From positions 1-64,000 of the forward strand of contig SBGG01000025.1 in the NCBI GenBank assembly GCA_006226685.1: a stretch of 64,000 nucleotides of DNA. Reading direction: 5' to 3'. Source of the stretch: Sphingomonadales bacterium. Its GTDB lineage: Bacteria > Pseudomonadota > Alphaproteobacteria > Sphingomonadales > Sphingomonadaceae. The position numbers and the translations under genes were made by a program. Shown piece by piece: positions 1 through 8,504 of the stretch (position 1 is the first letter of the stretch; each line of letters begins with the position of its first letter). The notes beneath the pieces were generated by a model. The model did no database searches. It saw only the letters and a list, made by a program, of their open reading frames with translations, and was not told the origin of the DNA.

Positions 1-61
1 GCAAGGATGATCCGGTTCCTGGCGCTTGTGCGACATTCTCGAACAGAGGAGGCAGGACATC

Positions 62-1084
62 GTGGCGGGCGGCATCGATATTATAGCCGCTTTGGGAAGC
101 CGGGAACCGAATGGCCGCTTCCTGATGGGCAATCATCGCATTTTCGAATCCGACGATCTGGATCAGACCCGTGACCATATCGCCCGGACCTATTGTCCGC
201 ACCACCTGTCGATCAGCAATCGTTCGGAGCGTCTCAGCGCCTGGCTCAACCACAAACGCCTGTCGCAAGTGGGCGTCGGGACCATGACCTATGGCGCGGA
301 AGTGGCGATTTCAGGGGTGGAGGATCAGGATTTCCTGCTGCTGATGCTGCCCTTCCGGGGCGCGGCCGACATCGGGCTTGGCAAGCAGTCGGTTCAGTGT
401 TCGCCCGGGAAAGCGGCGGTTGCCAGCACTGTCGAGCTGGACAGGATGCGCTGGTCGCAGGATTGTTCGCAATTCGTGGTGCAGATCAGCGTGCCGGCGA
501 TTGAACGGCACCTGATGCTGATGACAGGGCGGGCGACAAGGGAACCGATTCGGTTCGCGCCGGAAATGGAACTGGTGGCGGACCGGGCGTCCTGGTGGAG
601 CTATGTGTCGCTGTTGCTTGATGAACTGTCGGGCACCGATGGCGGGCAGCGCGCGCGCGCCAGCATTGCCCAACTGGAAGCGCTTTTGATCGTCAAGTTG
701 CTGGAAGCGCAGCCCAGCAATTATCTGGAGGAGCTTCAGCCGCAAAGCTGCCGGATTGCGCCTCAGCATGTGCGCCGGGTCGAACGGTTCATTGCCGACA
801 ATGTGGATCGGTCGATCACGCTGGAGGAACTGGTGGAGGTAAGCGGCGTCAGCGCGCGGGCATTGTTCGACGGTTTTCGTCGGTTCCGCGGGCAATCGCC
901 CATGGCCTATTTGCGGTCGATACGGTTCGACAGGGTGCGGAAGGACTTGCAGCGTGCGGAACCGGGGGAAACGGTGACTAGCATCGCCTGCCGGTGGGGC
1001 TTTTACCAGTTCGGCCGCTTTGCCGGGCAATATCGCCAGATTTACGGCGAATTGCCGTCCGAAACATTGCGGATGAACGGCTGA
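62..1084 (+). CDS. AraC/XylS-family transcriptional regulator
   Basis: Predicted AraC/XylS activator of about 340 residues. The N-terminal two thirds resemble the effector/oligomerisation domain of the AndR/XylS group. The last ~100 residues form the double helix-turn-helix DNA-binding domain, with the family-typical 'VSGVSARALFDGFRRFRG' and a closing 'YGELPSETLR' segment. The ORF track begins at a TTG (26), but a GTG at 62 is preceded by AGAGGAGG at good spacing and gives a length matching the second AraC protein of this window, so 62 is preferred. It lies upstream of, and in line with, the LysR gene. It probably controls one of the Rieske operons; the effector is unknown. Confidence 0.8.
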   Translation: MAGGIDIIAALGSREPNGRFLMGNHRIFESDDLDQTRDHIARTYCPHHLSISNRSERLSAWLNHKRLSQVGVGTMTYGAEVAISGVEDQDFLLLMLPFRGAADIGLGKQSVQCSPGKAAVASTVELDRMRWSQDCSQFVVQISVPAIERHLMLMTGRATREPIRFAPEMELVADRASWWSYVSLLLDELSGTDGGQRARASIAQLEALLIVKLLEAQPSNYLEELQPQSCRIAPQHVRRVERFIADNVDRSITLEELVEVSGVSARALFDGFRRFRGQSPMAYLRSIRFDRVRKDLQRAEPGETVTSIACRWGFYQFGRFAGQYRQIYGELPSETLRMNG

Positions 1085-1172
1085 GGGAAATGTTGGGCTT
1101 TACCGCGTGGCGGCCTTGGTTTCTAAAGGGAGGGGCCGGAAAGGTTGATCCGGTTTTCATGCGGGAACGGGA

Positions 1173-2072
1173 ATGGACCTTCGGCATTTGCGCTATTTTG
1201 TTGCCGTGGCGCAGGAACGCAATTTTTCCCGCGCGGCCGAGCTGCTGAATATCGCCCAGCCGCCGCTCAGCCGCCAGATCCGGCAGCTTGAGGAGGAAGT
1301 CGGCGCGGAACTGTTCGACCGGTCGCTTCGACCGCTGCGCCTCACGCCGGCCGGGCGCCTGCTGTATCAGCATGCGGTTCAGGCAATCGCCGGTTTCGAT
1401 CAGGTACGGACGATGATGACCCGATATACGGCCTCGCCGTCGCGCCATTTCATCATCGGTTTCGTAGGGTCGGTGTTGTACGGTCATTTGCCGCAGGTCC
1501 TGCGCCGGTTCCGTCGTCAGCTTCTCGGTAAGGTGGAGGTTTCGCTGATCGAAATGTCGTCGCACGATCAGGCGGTGGCGTTGCGGGAAGGGCGGATCGA
1601 TGCCGGATTTGGGCGACTACGCGTGGATGACGGGTCGATCCGCCGTATCGTCCTGACCGAGGAGTCTCTGGTGGCGGCCTTGCCGGACGATCATGTGCTG
1701 GCGGCGGCGGAAGGGCCGCTGGAGCTGGCGCGGCTGGCCGAGGAAACGGTCATCCTCTATCCGCGCCCGGCCCGGCCCAGCTATGCCGACCAGATATTAT
1801 CGTTGTTCGAGGATCATGGGCTTGCTCCTGCCTTCCGTCAGGAAGTGCGGGAGCTTCAGACCGCGCTCGGCATGGTTGCGGCAGGGGCGGGCATTTCGAT
1901 CGTGCCCGCATCGGTGCAGAGCCTGCGTCGCCCCGATCTGATCTTTCGCCCGATCGCCGATGCCGATGCGGTATCGCCGATCATCTTCAACTATCGGGCG
2001 AAGGAAAATTCCGAGGAACTGGACCTGCTTACCGGGATCAGCCGGGGCGTGTACGGGACGCCGGATACTTGA
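1173..2072 (+). CDS. LysR-family regulator, CatM/BenM/CatR-like
   Basis: LysR-type regulator of 299 residues. The N-terminal winged HTH is clear ('FVAVAQERNFSRAAELLNIA' followed by 'QPPLSRQIRQLEEEVG') and an effector-binding domain follows from about residue 90. The N-terminal wording is typical of the CatR/BenM/CatM group that senses cis,cis-muconate or benzoate. That group binds ATAC-N7-GTAT, and perfect copies occur upstream of catB (16143-16157) and upstream of the Rieske pair starting at 3744. The gene is convergent with the Rieske alpha gene at 2183-3379. The assignment to the cat operon is inferred from family and sites, since the gene is 14 kb from catB. Confidence 0.82.
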   Translation: MDLRHLRYFVAVAQERNFSRAAELLNIAQPPLSRQIRQLEEEVGAELFDRSLRPLRLTPAGRLLYQHAVQAIAGFDQVRTMMTRYTASPSRHFIIGFVGSVLYGHLPQVLRRFRRQLLGKVEVSLIEMSSHDQAVALREGRIDAGFGRLRVDDGSIRRIVLTEESLVAALPDDHVLAAAEGPLELARLAEETVILYPRPARPSYADQILSLFEDHGLAPAFRQEVRELQTALGMVAAGAGISIVPASVQSLRRPDLIFRPIADADAVSPIIFNYRAKENSEELDLLTGISRGVYGTPDT

Positions 2073-2094
2073 TGCACCGGTTTCGGGGGTAAAA

Positions 2095-2141
2095 TAGGGC
2101 CCCGGACCGTGATTTGATCAATGCAAAATTGCGGCCCGGGG
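2095..2141 (-). terminator. Likely intrinsic terminator of the first Rieske operon
   Basis: Inverted repeat CCCCGGACCG / CGGCCCGGGG (one mismatch) between the convergent LysR and Rieske genes. On the minus strand the stem is followed by CCCTATTTTA. The loop is long (22 nt), so the call is tentative. Confidence 0.4.
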
Positions 2142-2182
2142 ACGAAGCGCCGATCAGGCAGGCCAACCGTGACGATGTGGGA

Positions 2183-3379
2183 TCAGGCCAGCCCCCGCAC
2201 ACACAGGTCGACACCATTTACCAGGTGACGGGCCAGCATTTCTTCATCCTGAAAATGAATGACCGATTTTGCGCCGGATTTAAGCTGCGCTGCCATCAAC
2301 TCATGGGTGAAGCAATCCTCCATCATCGGATCGCGCAAGCCCACCTTGGAATATTCCTGCGCAAAAAGCTGCCCCGCCGTAGAGACGGGGGGATAATAGC
2401 CCTTAATCTCCCAGATGCTGCGGTCGACCGCCACCGGCCAGATGTTGAAGGTGAAGAACAGGCCGTCGAGCAGGCCGACAAAGAAGTTCGGGAAAAGATG
2501 CCAGAAATCGAAGGAGCCGCGGAACTGATACCCCTCGTCGCCCTGATCCGCCTTTGACCCGAACGCCTGCACCGTGCCGGTGCCGAAACGGCTGGCGAGC
2601 GCGGCGGTCGGCGGCGGCGTGAAGCTGTCCGGTGGGGGCGATCCCAGTACGCCGTGCAGGCCGTGCAGCTCGATACCGGCATGGCGATATTGGCGCCCTT
2701 CGACCTTCACCGCGCGGGCGAGCGTCTTTTCGTGCAGATAGGGGAGGTGCCAGCCTTCGAGTTGCGCCTCCTGCAGGGTTTTCCAGTTCACATTCTCATC
2801 GATGCGATAGGAAAAAGCGGGGACATAACCGCTGAAATCATAGCGGTTGATATGCTCTGCCACCGGCGCCAGATACTCTTCCAGCGTCTCCTCCGGTTCC
2901 TTTGCCAGATTGATGAAGATGAACCCGTTCCAGACGCTGCACCATATGGGGGTGAGGCCGTTTTCGGCGGCATCGACACTCGGGAAATTCTCGGCGTCGC
3001 TCACATGCACCAGCTTGCCCTTGGTGTCGTAGACCCAGCCATGGAAGCGGCAGGTCAGGAAGCCCCGGCAATGGCCATGGTCATCCCACGCGACCGGCGC
3101 GGCGCGGTGCGAGCACATATTGTGAAAGGCGCGGATGACACCATCCTTGCCATGGATGATGAGCACGCCGGTATTCGCGACTTGCAGTTGCTGCACGAAA
3201 TAATCGCCGGGTTTCGGCGCCTGCAACACATGGCCGACATTGAGCCATTTGCGGCGGAAAACGGCGGTTTTTTCGCGTTCGAAATAATCCTCGCTGGTAT
3301 AGCGTTCGACCGGGATCGGGTCTGTTCCTTCTTCCGGATAGCGCGCGGTGAACCGGCCGGCGGTTTCTGTTGCACTCAT
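2183..3379 (-). CDS. Rieske non-heme iron oxygenase, alpha subunit (copy 1)
   Basis: Aromatic ring-hydroxylating oxygenase large subunit, 398 residues. The N-terminal [2Fe-2S] Rieske domain shows the paired C-x-H ('CSHR') and C-x2-H ('CRFHGW') ligands at about residues 87-115. The C-terminal catalytic domain shows 'NWKTLQEAQLEGWHLPYLH', which carries the two mononuclear-iron histidines. Glu stands three residues before the first His, where naphthalene dioxygenase has Asp205, and Trp replaces the usual Tyr beside it. The ATG overlaps the stop of the upstream small gene (ATGA). No beta subunit gene adjoins this copy. The substrate cannot be read from sequence; the downstream catechol pathway suggests an aromatic acid or amine. 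Confidence 0.88.
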   Translation of the reverse strand: MSATETAGRFTARYPEEGTDPIPVERYTSEDYFEREKTAVFRRKWLNVGHVLQAPKPGDYFVQQLQVANTGVLIIHGKDGVIRAFHNMCSHRAAPVAWDDHGHCRGFLTCRFHGWVYDTKGKLVHVSDAENFPSVDAAENGLTPIWCSVWNGFIFINLAKEPEETLEEYLAPVAEHINRYDFSGYVPAFSYRIDENVNWKTLQEAQLEGWHLPYLHEKTLARAVKVEGRQYRHAGIELHGLHGVLGSPPPDSFTPPPTAALASRFGTGTVQAFGSKADQGDEGYQFRGSFDFWHLFPNFFVGLLDGLFFTFNIWPVAVDRSIWEIKGYYPPVSTAGQLFAQEYSKVGLRDPMMEDCFTHELMAAQLKSGAKSVIHFQDEEMLARHLVNGVDLCVRGLA

Positions 3380-3744
3380 CTTTTGCTCTCCATGGCCGGA
3401 CCCGCCGATCCCAGCGGCCAGTTATCGTGCACCGGCACGAAGCGGTCGATCGGGAACACATATTTGGGTTGCGGCTCGCCATACATTTCGACGGTGACCG
3501 ATACTTCCGCGAGCGCGAGACAGAGGTGGAGCAGCCGTGTCTGCTGCTCGTCCAGTGCGGTCAGCGGAAACTGATCGAGATAGCTCAGCGCATCGGCGCA
3601 TCGCTGTTGCATGATGTCGTAAAAGGTCTGGCTCTGCTCCATGGTGGCGGACCAGCGTTTGCGGTTGCGCAGATATTCGGTGGGCTGTGCCCAGTCGATC
3701 CATGGTTCGAGATCGGCAAATCCATCCGGTAGCGGTGATGACAT
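3376..3744 (-). CDS. Small Rieske-associated protein, family member 1
   Basis: Uncharacterised protein of 122 residues. It is clearly homologous to two other proteins of this window (6101-6472 and 9740-10093). Shared features are an N-terminal 'LPDGFADLEPW' type motif, a central predicted helical region, and a C-terminal 'AEVSVTVEMYGEP' then 'DRFVPVHD' type motif. The gene precedes the copy 1 alpha gene and overlaps it by ATGA. I do not recognise a described function. Constant linkage to alpha subunits suggests a structural, assembly or electron-transfer accessory. It is not a Rieske, ferredoxin or NTF2 protein, because no metal-binding cysteines are visible. Confidence 0.75.
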   Translation of the reverse strand: MSSPLPDGFADLEPWIDWAQPTEYLRNRKRWSATMEQSQTFYDIMQQRCADALSYLDQFPLTALDEQQTRLLHLCLALAEVSVTVEMYGEPQPKYVFPIDRFVPVHDNWPLGSAGPAMESKR

Positions 3745-4218
3745 GGGTCCCTCTCAGCAGCAGGAGGAGAATGTCATCGGGAAATGGCAAAACAGCTAGC
3801 CCATGGACGCAGCCGATGCTCTGAAAGCGCGAGATTGAGGGGGAAGGGTTTCGACGCATCGGAGGCGGTATCATTTATACCCGGCGGGTATGGAAATCAT
3901 GTCAAAGGGTGTTTGACATATGTCATGCAAGCATAGCAGCTTACACGATTGTCGCCGGATTCTCTTCTTTCCTTTCGGGGGAAGGGCAAATGGGCCGGCA
4001 GCGCATTCAACGGGTGTCAAGATGGTCGGAAGGATCAGGATGATAGTGTCTCTTCCGCTTCTCAATCCTCACTTGATTGCGGCGGGCGTCTGCGAGATAT
4101 TTGCGAGTCTGGCATCAAGGCACCGCAAATGGGCATGCCGATCATCGGGAGGATCGAACGACATCATATCTGGTATCCGTTTGGGCCTGTGCCCGGCGGA
4201 TGAGGAGGAGGCCAAGTT
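3745..4218. promoter_or_regulatory. Divergent promoter region between Rieske pair 1 and the second AraC gene
   Basis: A 474-bp non-coding stretch between divergent genes; the short ORFs listed in it look like chance frames. It contains the ATAC-N7-GTAT site annotated separately and a patch of lower GC around 3890-3970. No other site was recognised. Confidence 0.5.
3875..3893. promoter_or_regulatory. Candidate LysR (CatM/BenM-type) binding site
   Basis: TTATACCCGGCGGGTATGG contains ATAC-CCGGCGG-GTAT, an exact match to the ATAC-N7-GTAT consensus of CatM/BenM regulators. It lies 133 bp upstream of the start of the small gene that leads the first Rieske operon. The same pattern occurs upstream of catB. 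Confidence 0.55.
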
Positions 4219-5250
4219 ATGACGACTCAGTGTTCATGGCCCGTGCCCAATATGGATGGGTGGAACGGAAGCGCCATGCCTCTATCGCATTGCCTCAAGC
4301 TGCGTACTACGGATATCGACGCCGTCCATGCGCATATGAGCAGCATGATGTGTCAGCATAAGCTGCATATCGAAGGGGGCGTGCCTCCGATCACATTCCG
4401 GCATCATCAGGCATCGCTGCGGTCTTTGACGTTCAACGCCACCGATTATGGCAATCCCTATGGGCGGGTGGTGGTCGCCATACCGCCGATGGAACAGCTT
4501 TATCTGGTGCAGTTTTCGCTCGCCGGACGCGCACGCATCACCCACGGGGATGACAGCTTCACGCTGGAGCCGGGTGAAATGTGCGTGCTGGGTTCCAACG
4601 CCCGCATCCGTCAGGTGTTCGAGGAAGGGTATAAGCACTTCACCCTGAAGATCCCCAAGAGCGACCTGGAGGGGGTGTTGATGCAGGAGCTCGGCTATCG
4701 TCCGGGCGAACTGAATTTTTCGCCGAAGCCGGTGCGGTTGGAGGGGGCGGCAGCTTCCTTCGCGAACATGGTCCGGACCATTTGCGACGACATCGATCTC
4801 GGGCTTCCGGGCTATAGTCATCCGCGCACCTGCGGGGCGATCGAAGACAGTCTGAAACGTCTGCTGCTCGCCGCTGTGCCGCATAATCACAGCGATCTTT
4901 TCGATGGGTCGGTTTCCGGCCCCGCGCCCTTTTACGTACGGCGCGTGGAGGAATATATCCGCGCCCGCGCCGAGGAGCCGATCAGCCTTGCCGACCTGAT
5001 CGAGGTGTCCGGAGTCAGCGCCCGCTCGTTGCACGCGGGCTTCCGCCGTTTCCGCGACGCGACGCCGATGGGCTATCTCAAAAACCATCGTCTGGCGCTG
5101 GCCCGTACCGCATTGCGGGGCGGGGCGGAGAGCGGGGTTTCCGTCACTAACGTTGCGCTGTCTTGCGGTTTTACGCATCTCAGCAAATTCGCGCGCGATT
5201 ATTTCGAGCGCTATGGTGAGCGGCCTTCGGAGACGCTGCGCGCGGTATAA
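4219..5250 (+). CDS. AraC/XylS-family regulator (AndR-like)
   Basis: AraC/XylS regulator, 343 residues. It has an N-terminal effector domain (for example 'LYLVQFSLAGRARITHGDD') and a C-terminal double HTH ('VSGVSARSLHAGFRRFRD', 'YGERPSETLRAV'). It is a paralogue of the protein at 62-1084; the HTH regions are nearly parallel. The ATG at 4219 has a strong GAGGAGGAGG ribosome site. It lies between the divergent Rieske operons, convergent with the ferredoxin gene. Its resemblance to anthranilate dioxygenase regulators is from memory of the family and does not prove the substrate. Confidence 0.82.
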   Translation: MTTQCSWPVPNMDGWNGSAMPLSHCLKLRTTDIDAVHAHMSSMMCQHKLHIEGGVPPITFRHHQASLRSLTFNATDYGNPYGRVVVAIPPMEQLYLVQFSLAGRARITHGDDSFTLEPGEMCVLGSNARIRQVFEEGYKHFTLKIPKSDLEGVLMQELGYRPGELNFSPKPVRLEGAAASFANMVRTICDDIDLGLPGYSHPRTCGAIEDSLKRLLLAAVPHNHSDLFDGSVSGPAPFYVRRVEEYIRARAEEPISLADLIEVSGVSARSLHAGFRRFRDATPMGYLKNHRLALARTALRGGAESGVSVTNVALSCGFTHLSKFARDYFERYGERPSETLRAV

Positions 5251-5280
5251 AAACGGCAGGCGCCGGTGCCGGGCCTGCCG
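5246..5280 (-). terminator. Intrinsic terminator of Rieske operon 2
   Basis: On the minus strand, stem CGGCAGGC...GCCTGCCG is followed by TTTTTATAC. It ends the alpha-small-beta-ferredoxin operon and overlaps the stop codon of the convergent AraC gene, so it may act in both directions. Confidence 0.7.
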
Positions 5281-5304
5281 CTTATCCGATCATGGAAAGG
5301 GCGG

Positions 5305-5610
5305 TCAGCCGACCAGCATGATCGCGCCGTCTTCCTCTGTCACCTTATAGGTGCGGATGGCGATGGAGCAGGGGGCTCCGGTCGCTTCCCCGGTACGAAT
5401 GTCGAACGTGCCCATATGATAGGGGCAGACGATCTGGCCATTCTCTATCTCGCCGTCGGCAAGCGATGCATCGCCGTGCGAACACAGATCGTCCGTGGCG
5501 AAGACCTCCCCGTCAAGCCGGTAGACGGCCAGAATACGGCCATCGCCCAGATCCACCTGAAACACCTCGCCTTCGGCGACATCACCCGATGCGCATAGCC
5601 GTTCCGTCAT
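5305..5610 (-). CDS. Rieske-type [2Fe-2S] ferredoxin
   Basis: Small electron-transfer ferredoxin, 101 residues, feeding a ring-hydroxylating oxygenase. The Rieske cluster ligands are plain: 'CSHGDASL' and 'CPYHMGTFD' (C-x-H ... C-x2-H). The ORF track start at 5694 is too early. ATG 5610 overlaps the stop of the upstream beta gene (ATGA) and fits the family length of about 100 residues. It is last in the operon alpha2-small2-beta2-ferredoxin. No cognate ferredoxin reductase gene lies in the window. Confidence 0.9.
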   Translation of the reverse strand: MTERLCASGDVAEGEVFQVDLGDGRILAVYRLDGEVFATDDLCSHGDASLADGEIENGQIVCPYHMGTFDIRTGEATGAPCSIAIRTYKVTEEDGAIMLVG

Positions 5611-6101
5611 ATCTGCGTCCGCTTCTTGAAAAACAGCGGCGGGGCAATGTCCCCTTGTACCCGAATATCCAGCAACACCGTTTGCAATCTCCATCCTTCT
5701 TCCGTCAGGGACACGGTCCCGTCATACCAGCCGCCGAGCCACTGATCCTTCGGGCCATCGTCGGTCTGCATTGTGCACAGTTCCCACAAATACCACTGGC
5801 ATGTCCCGGTCCGGCCATCATCCGACAGGGTGATGACCGGAGCGACCATGAAGTGAATGGACCACAGCACCTTTTCCCGCGCGATGGCGGCAAGACCGGC
5901 GGCAATCGTCTCGCGCCCTTCCAGCGTGCCGAAACCTTCGGCCGACCAGGTCGCATCCGTAGCGAATAACGGCCCCAGGATCGCCGGATCGTTGAGCCGG
6001 TCGGCCCCGAGGGCGTAGCGGGCGACCAGATCGGTGATCGCCGCCCGCGCCTCGATGGCCGCCAGCCTTTGCTCCAGAGTTTTCCCCGCGCCGTCCGCCA
6101 T
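5607..6101 (-). CDS. NTF2/SnoaL-fold protein, Rieske oxygenase beta-like subunit (copy 2)
   Basis: 164 residues with the SnoaL/NTF2 cone-fold pattern: 'AITDLVARYALGADRLN' helix, then 'FATDATWSAEGFGTLEGRE' and a C-terminal beta region. Ring-hydroxylating oxygenase beta subunits have this fold and size. The start codon overlaps the stop of the preceding small gene by one base (TGATG), and the stop overlaps the ferredoxin start. By context it is the structural beta subunit of the copy 2 oxygenase. A separate NTF2-fold enzyme cannot be excluded. Confidence 0.75.
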   Translation of the reverse strand: MADGAGKTLEQRLAAIEARAAITDLVARYALGADRLNDPAILGPLFATDATWSAEGFGTLEGRETIAAGLAAIAREKVLWSIHFMVAPVITLSDDGRTGTCQWYLWELCTMQTDDGPKDQWLGGWYDGTVSLTEEGWRLQTVLLDIRVQGDIAPPLFFKKRTQI

Positions 6102-6472
6102 CAGGCCGCCGCCATGGGCGACAGGCCCAGCGCGGTATCCTGTGCGCCATGCACGGCGATGAAGCGATCCTCGTCAAAGGCGTAGGGGACGCCGGGAACG
6201 CCGCCATAGAGTTCGATATGAGGGGCGACCTCGGCCAGCGACAGCGTGAGATAGTAGAGTGGGCGCAGCTCCTCCGGCAGAGTACCGAGCGGGTAGGCAT
6301 CCACCAGCGTCAATATCTCCTCGATCCGCGAGAGCACGGCGTCGTAGAAGCTCTTCAGCTCCTCGCGCGAAGAGGTGCGGCGTTTGGTCTGCCGCTCGTC
6401 CGCGCTCGGCAGCGCCCAGCCGATGAAGGGGGCCAGATCGGAGAAATTGTCTGGCAGGGTTGTCGTCGTCAT
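6101..6472 (-). CDS. Small Rieske-associated protein, family member 2
   Basis: Uncharacterised protein of 123 residues, homologous to the products of 3376-3744 and 9740-10093. It shares 'LPDNFSDLAPFIGWALPSADER', the motif 'SLAEVAPHIELYGG' and the C-terminal 'DEDRFIAVHG'. The ORF track start at 6490 overlaps the alpha stop (ATGA) but has no Shine-Dalgarno. ATG 6472 is preceded by AAGGACAGGAAAG and aligns with the N-termini of the two relatives, so it is preferred. It sits between alpha and beta genes of one operon. Function unknown. Confidence 0.72.
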   Translation of the reverse strand: MTTTTLPDNFSDLAPFIGWALPSADERQTKRRTSSREELKSFYDAVLSRIEEILTLVDAYPLGTLPEELRPLYYLTLSLAEVAPHIELYGGVPGVPYAFDEDRFIAVHGAQDTALGLSPMAAA

Positions 6473-6486
6473 GTCTTTCCTGTCCT

Positions 6487-7683
6487 TCATGCGTTGACGA
6501 ACTGATCGACCACGACCGCGCCGTGACGGATCAGGATTTCATCGTCCTGCAGATGCTGTTCCAGCTTTGCCCGCGACTGCATCGCGCGCTGCGTGTCTTC
6601 CATCGTCGCGGTATCCTCCAGCCAGGCATTGCGCTGCAGGATCATCGCATGCTCGGTCGCCCAGCGCTGGCTGTAGGTTTCCGGCGCCTTCACATAATAG
6701 CGGCCTTCCCACAGGGTCTTGTTATGCGCGATCGGCCAGAACTGGTGGGTGAACCAGATGCCCTCGGAAATGTGGAGCAGGGTGTTCGGGAACAGGACAC
6801 TGAGTTCGAAGGCGAAATCGCTGCGCTTGTCCGGGTTGATCGTCGGCGGCAGCATGGATTCCCCGCGCTGCGACACCAGCGAGGCACCGGCGAGACGGTT
6901 GGCGACGGCGGAAACCGGCGTCGGCTTCGCGTTGAGCGTCAGGCAGACGGCGCAGCTGCGGTGCGGCCCCATCAGCTTCACATTCTGCAGGCCGGTCGAG
7001 AATACGTTCGGGAACGAACCGGCATGGATGGTGTCGACATGATAGGCCTCGGCAAAGGCATCGTGCGCGACTTTCCAATTGCAGTCGAGATAGGTGTAAT
7101 AGGTGAAGCCGTAATTCAGGTCGTCGAACGGATAGCCCGCAAAATGTTCGGCATATTCGCCCAGATATTCGGTCAGGCCGGTTTCCGGTTCGGCCGCGAT
7201 ATTGACGAAGATGAACCCTTCCCAGATATCGCAGGCGATCGGCGTCAGACCGTTATCTTCCTTGTGAAAGCAGTTATAGAAACGCTGTTCGCTCGGCACC
7301 TGTTTCAGCTTGCCTTCGGCGTCATAGACCCAGCCATGGAAACGGCAGGTGACGATGGCGGCCTTGCTGCTGCCATAGGTTTCCTCACCGGTTTCGGTCA
7401 CCACCGTATTGCCGCGATGGGCGCAGGCATTGTGGAAGGCGCGGATCTTGCCATCCTTGCCACGCATGATGATCGCCGAGGTGTCGGCGGCGGCAAGGCG
7501 TTTCACCTTATAATCGCCGGCCTTCGGGATTTCATTGGCCCGCCCGACGCAGAGCCAGACCTTCTTGAAGATCTTCTCCTTTTCCTTCTCATACCATTCG
7601 GGCGAAATATAAGGTTCGGTGGAAATCGGCCCGGAGCCAAGCTCCGGATATGCTTCCATCCAGCGATGCACGGTTTCGGACAT
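6487..7683 (-). CDS. Rieske non-heme iron oxygenase, alpha subunit (copy 2)
   Basis: Ring-hydroxylating oxygenase large subunit, 398 residues. Rieske ligands are in 'NACAHRGN' and 'VTCRFHGW'; the mononuclear iron site is in 'NWKVAHDAFAEAYHVDTIH'. Glu again takes the bridging position three residues before the first His. ATG 7683 has an AGGGAG site at good spacing; the longer ORF start at 7743 lacks one. It leads a four-gene operon with small protein, beta-like subunit and ferredoxin, the most complete of the three oxygenase sets. It is the best candidate for the enzyme that forms catechol for the cat operon, but the substrate is not determinable from sequence. Confidence 0.9.
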   Translation of the reverse strand: MSETVHRWMEAYPELGSGPISTEPYISPEWYEKEKEKIFKKVWLCVGRANEIPKAGDYKVKRLAAADTSAIIMRGKDGKIRAFHNACAHRGNTVVTETGEETYGSSKAAIVTCRFHGWVYDAEGKLKQVPSEQRFYNCFHKEDNGLTPIACDIWEGFIFVNIAAEPETGLTEYLGEYAEHFAGYPFDDLNYGFTYYTYLDCNWKVAHDAFAEAYHVDTIHAGSFPNVFSTGLQNVKLMGPHRSCAVCLTLNAKPTPVSAVANRLAGASLVSQRGESMLPPTINPDKRSDFAFELSVLFPNTLLHISEGIWFTHQFWPIAHNKTLWEGRYYVKAPETYSQRWATEHAMILQRNAWLEDTATMEDTQRAMQSRAKLEQHLQDDEILIRHGAVVVDQFVNA

Positions 7684-7987
7684 GGTCCACTCCCTGTGAA
7701 AAAATGACGATCCGGTTCCGGTGACGGTGTGACCCTTCCGCAACCAATGGCGTCATCATGGGTGGAGGGGCGCCGAACCGGCTAGCCCGCCCCTGTGGGC
7801 GATAGCCTGCATGCGCATCAAACAGGCCATGCGATTTTGGGCCATATTTCCCGGCCTGCACTTTTTGCACAGTCGGCAGCAGCAACGGGATGGCCCGCGC
7901 GGGATCAGGCTAGAAAAAATGCCGCCGGGCCTCCCTATTCAGGGTCGGCAGCCACCCGGGGTGATGCTGTCGCCGAGGAATTTCATA
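7684..7987. promoter_or_regulatory. Divergent promoter region between Rieske operons 2 and 3
   Basis: A 304-bp non-coding stretch between two divergent Rieske operons. It contains near-repeats GCATGCGCAT / CCATGCGATT and a TGCAC-TTTT-TGCAC direct repeat that could be AraC-type half-sites. No ATAC-N7-GTAT or sigma-54 site was found. Confidence 0.4.
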
Positions 7988-8467
7988 ATGAGTGCCGACC
8001 TTATCATGCGTGTCGCCCGGCTGGAGGCGCACAGGGACATAGAGCGATTGATTGCCGATCTGGGCCATGCCTTTGACAGCGGGCCGTCCGCCGCAGCGCT
8101 GCTCGGCCTGTTCACCGACGACGCGCGGTTCGAGATCGACCGCTATGGCATGCTGACGGGCGCGCAGGCGATTGCCGAGGGGGTGGCGGGCAATGCCGGT
8201 CGCGGTTTCCGCTGGACGCTGCATTATCTGGTGTCGCCCCGCATCGACCTATCGGATGACGCCGCCTCCGCTTCCCTGTCCTTCATGTTGTGGGAAGCGG
8301 CGACATCGGCCAGCGGCCGGGCCTATTGGATCGGCGGCAGCTATGATGCGCGGGCCGTCTCCGGCGCGGATCGCTGGCGCTTTACCCATTTGCGGCTGAA
8401 GGCCGACCTTATTTCCCATTATCCCGAGGGATGGCACGACAAGCCTGATGCACTGGATCAGGCCTGA
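7988..8467 (+). CDS. NTF2/SnoaL-fold protein, Rieske oxygenase beta-like subunit (copy 3)
   Basis: 159 residues with the NTF2-fold pattern 'DIERLIADLGHAFDSG' and 'LFTDDARFEIDRYGMLTG', parallel to the copy 2 beta protein. The ORF track begins at 7811, but ATG 7988 follows CCGAGGAATTT and gives the family length. It leads an operon with the third alpha and small genes (order beta-alpha-small). Probably the beta subunit of the copy 3 oxygenase. Confidence 0.75.
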   Translation: MSADLIMRVARLEAHRDIERLIADLGHAFDSGPSAAALLGLFTDDARFEIDRYGMLTGAQAIAEGVAGNAGRGFRWTLHYLVSPRIDLSDDAASASLSFMLWEAATSASGRAYWIGGSYDARAVSGADRWRFTHLRLKADLISHYPEGWHDKPDALDQA

Positions 8468-8504
8468 GTTTTGCCAATCTCTCCCCATGCCAGGAGGAGA
8501 TGCC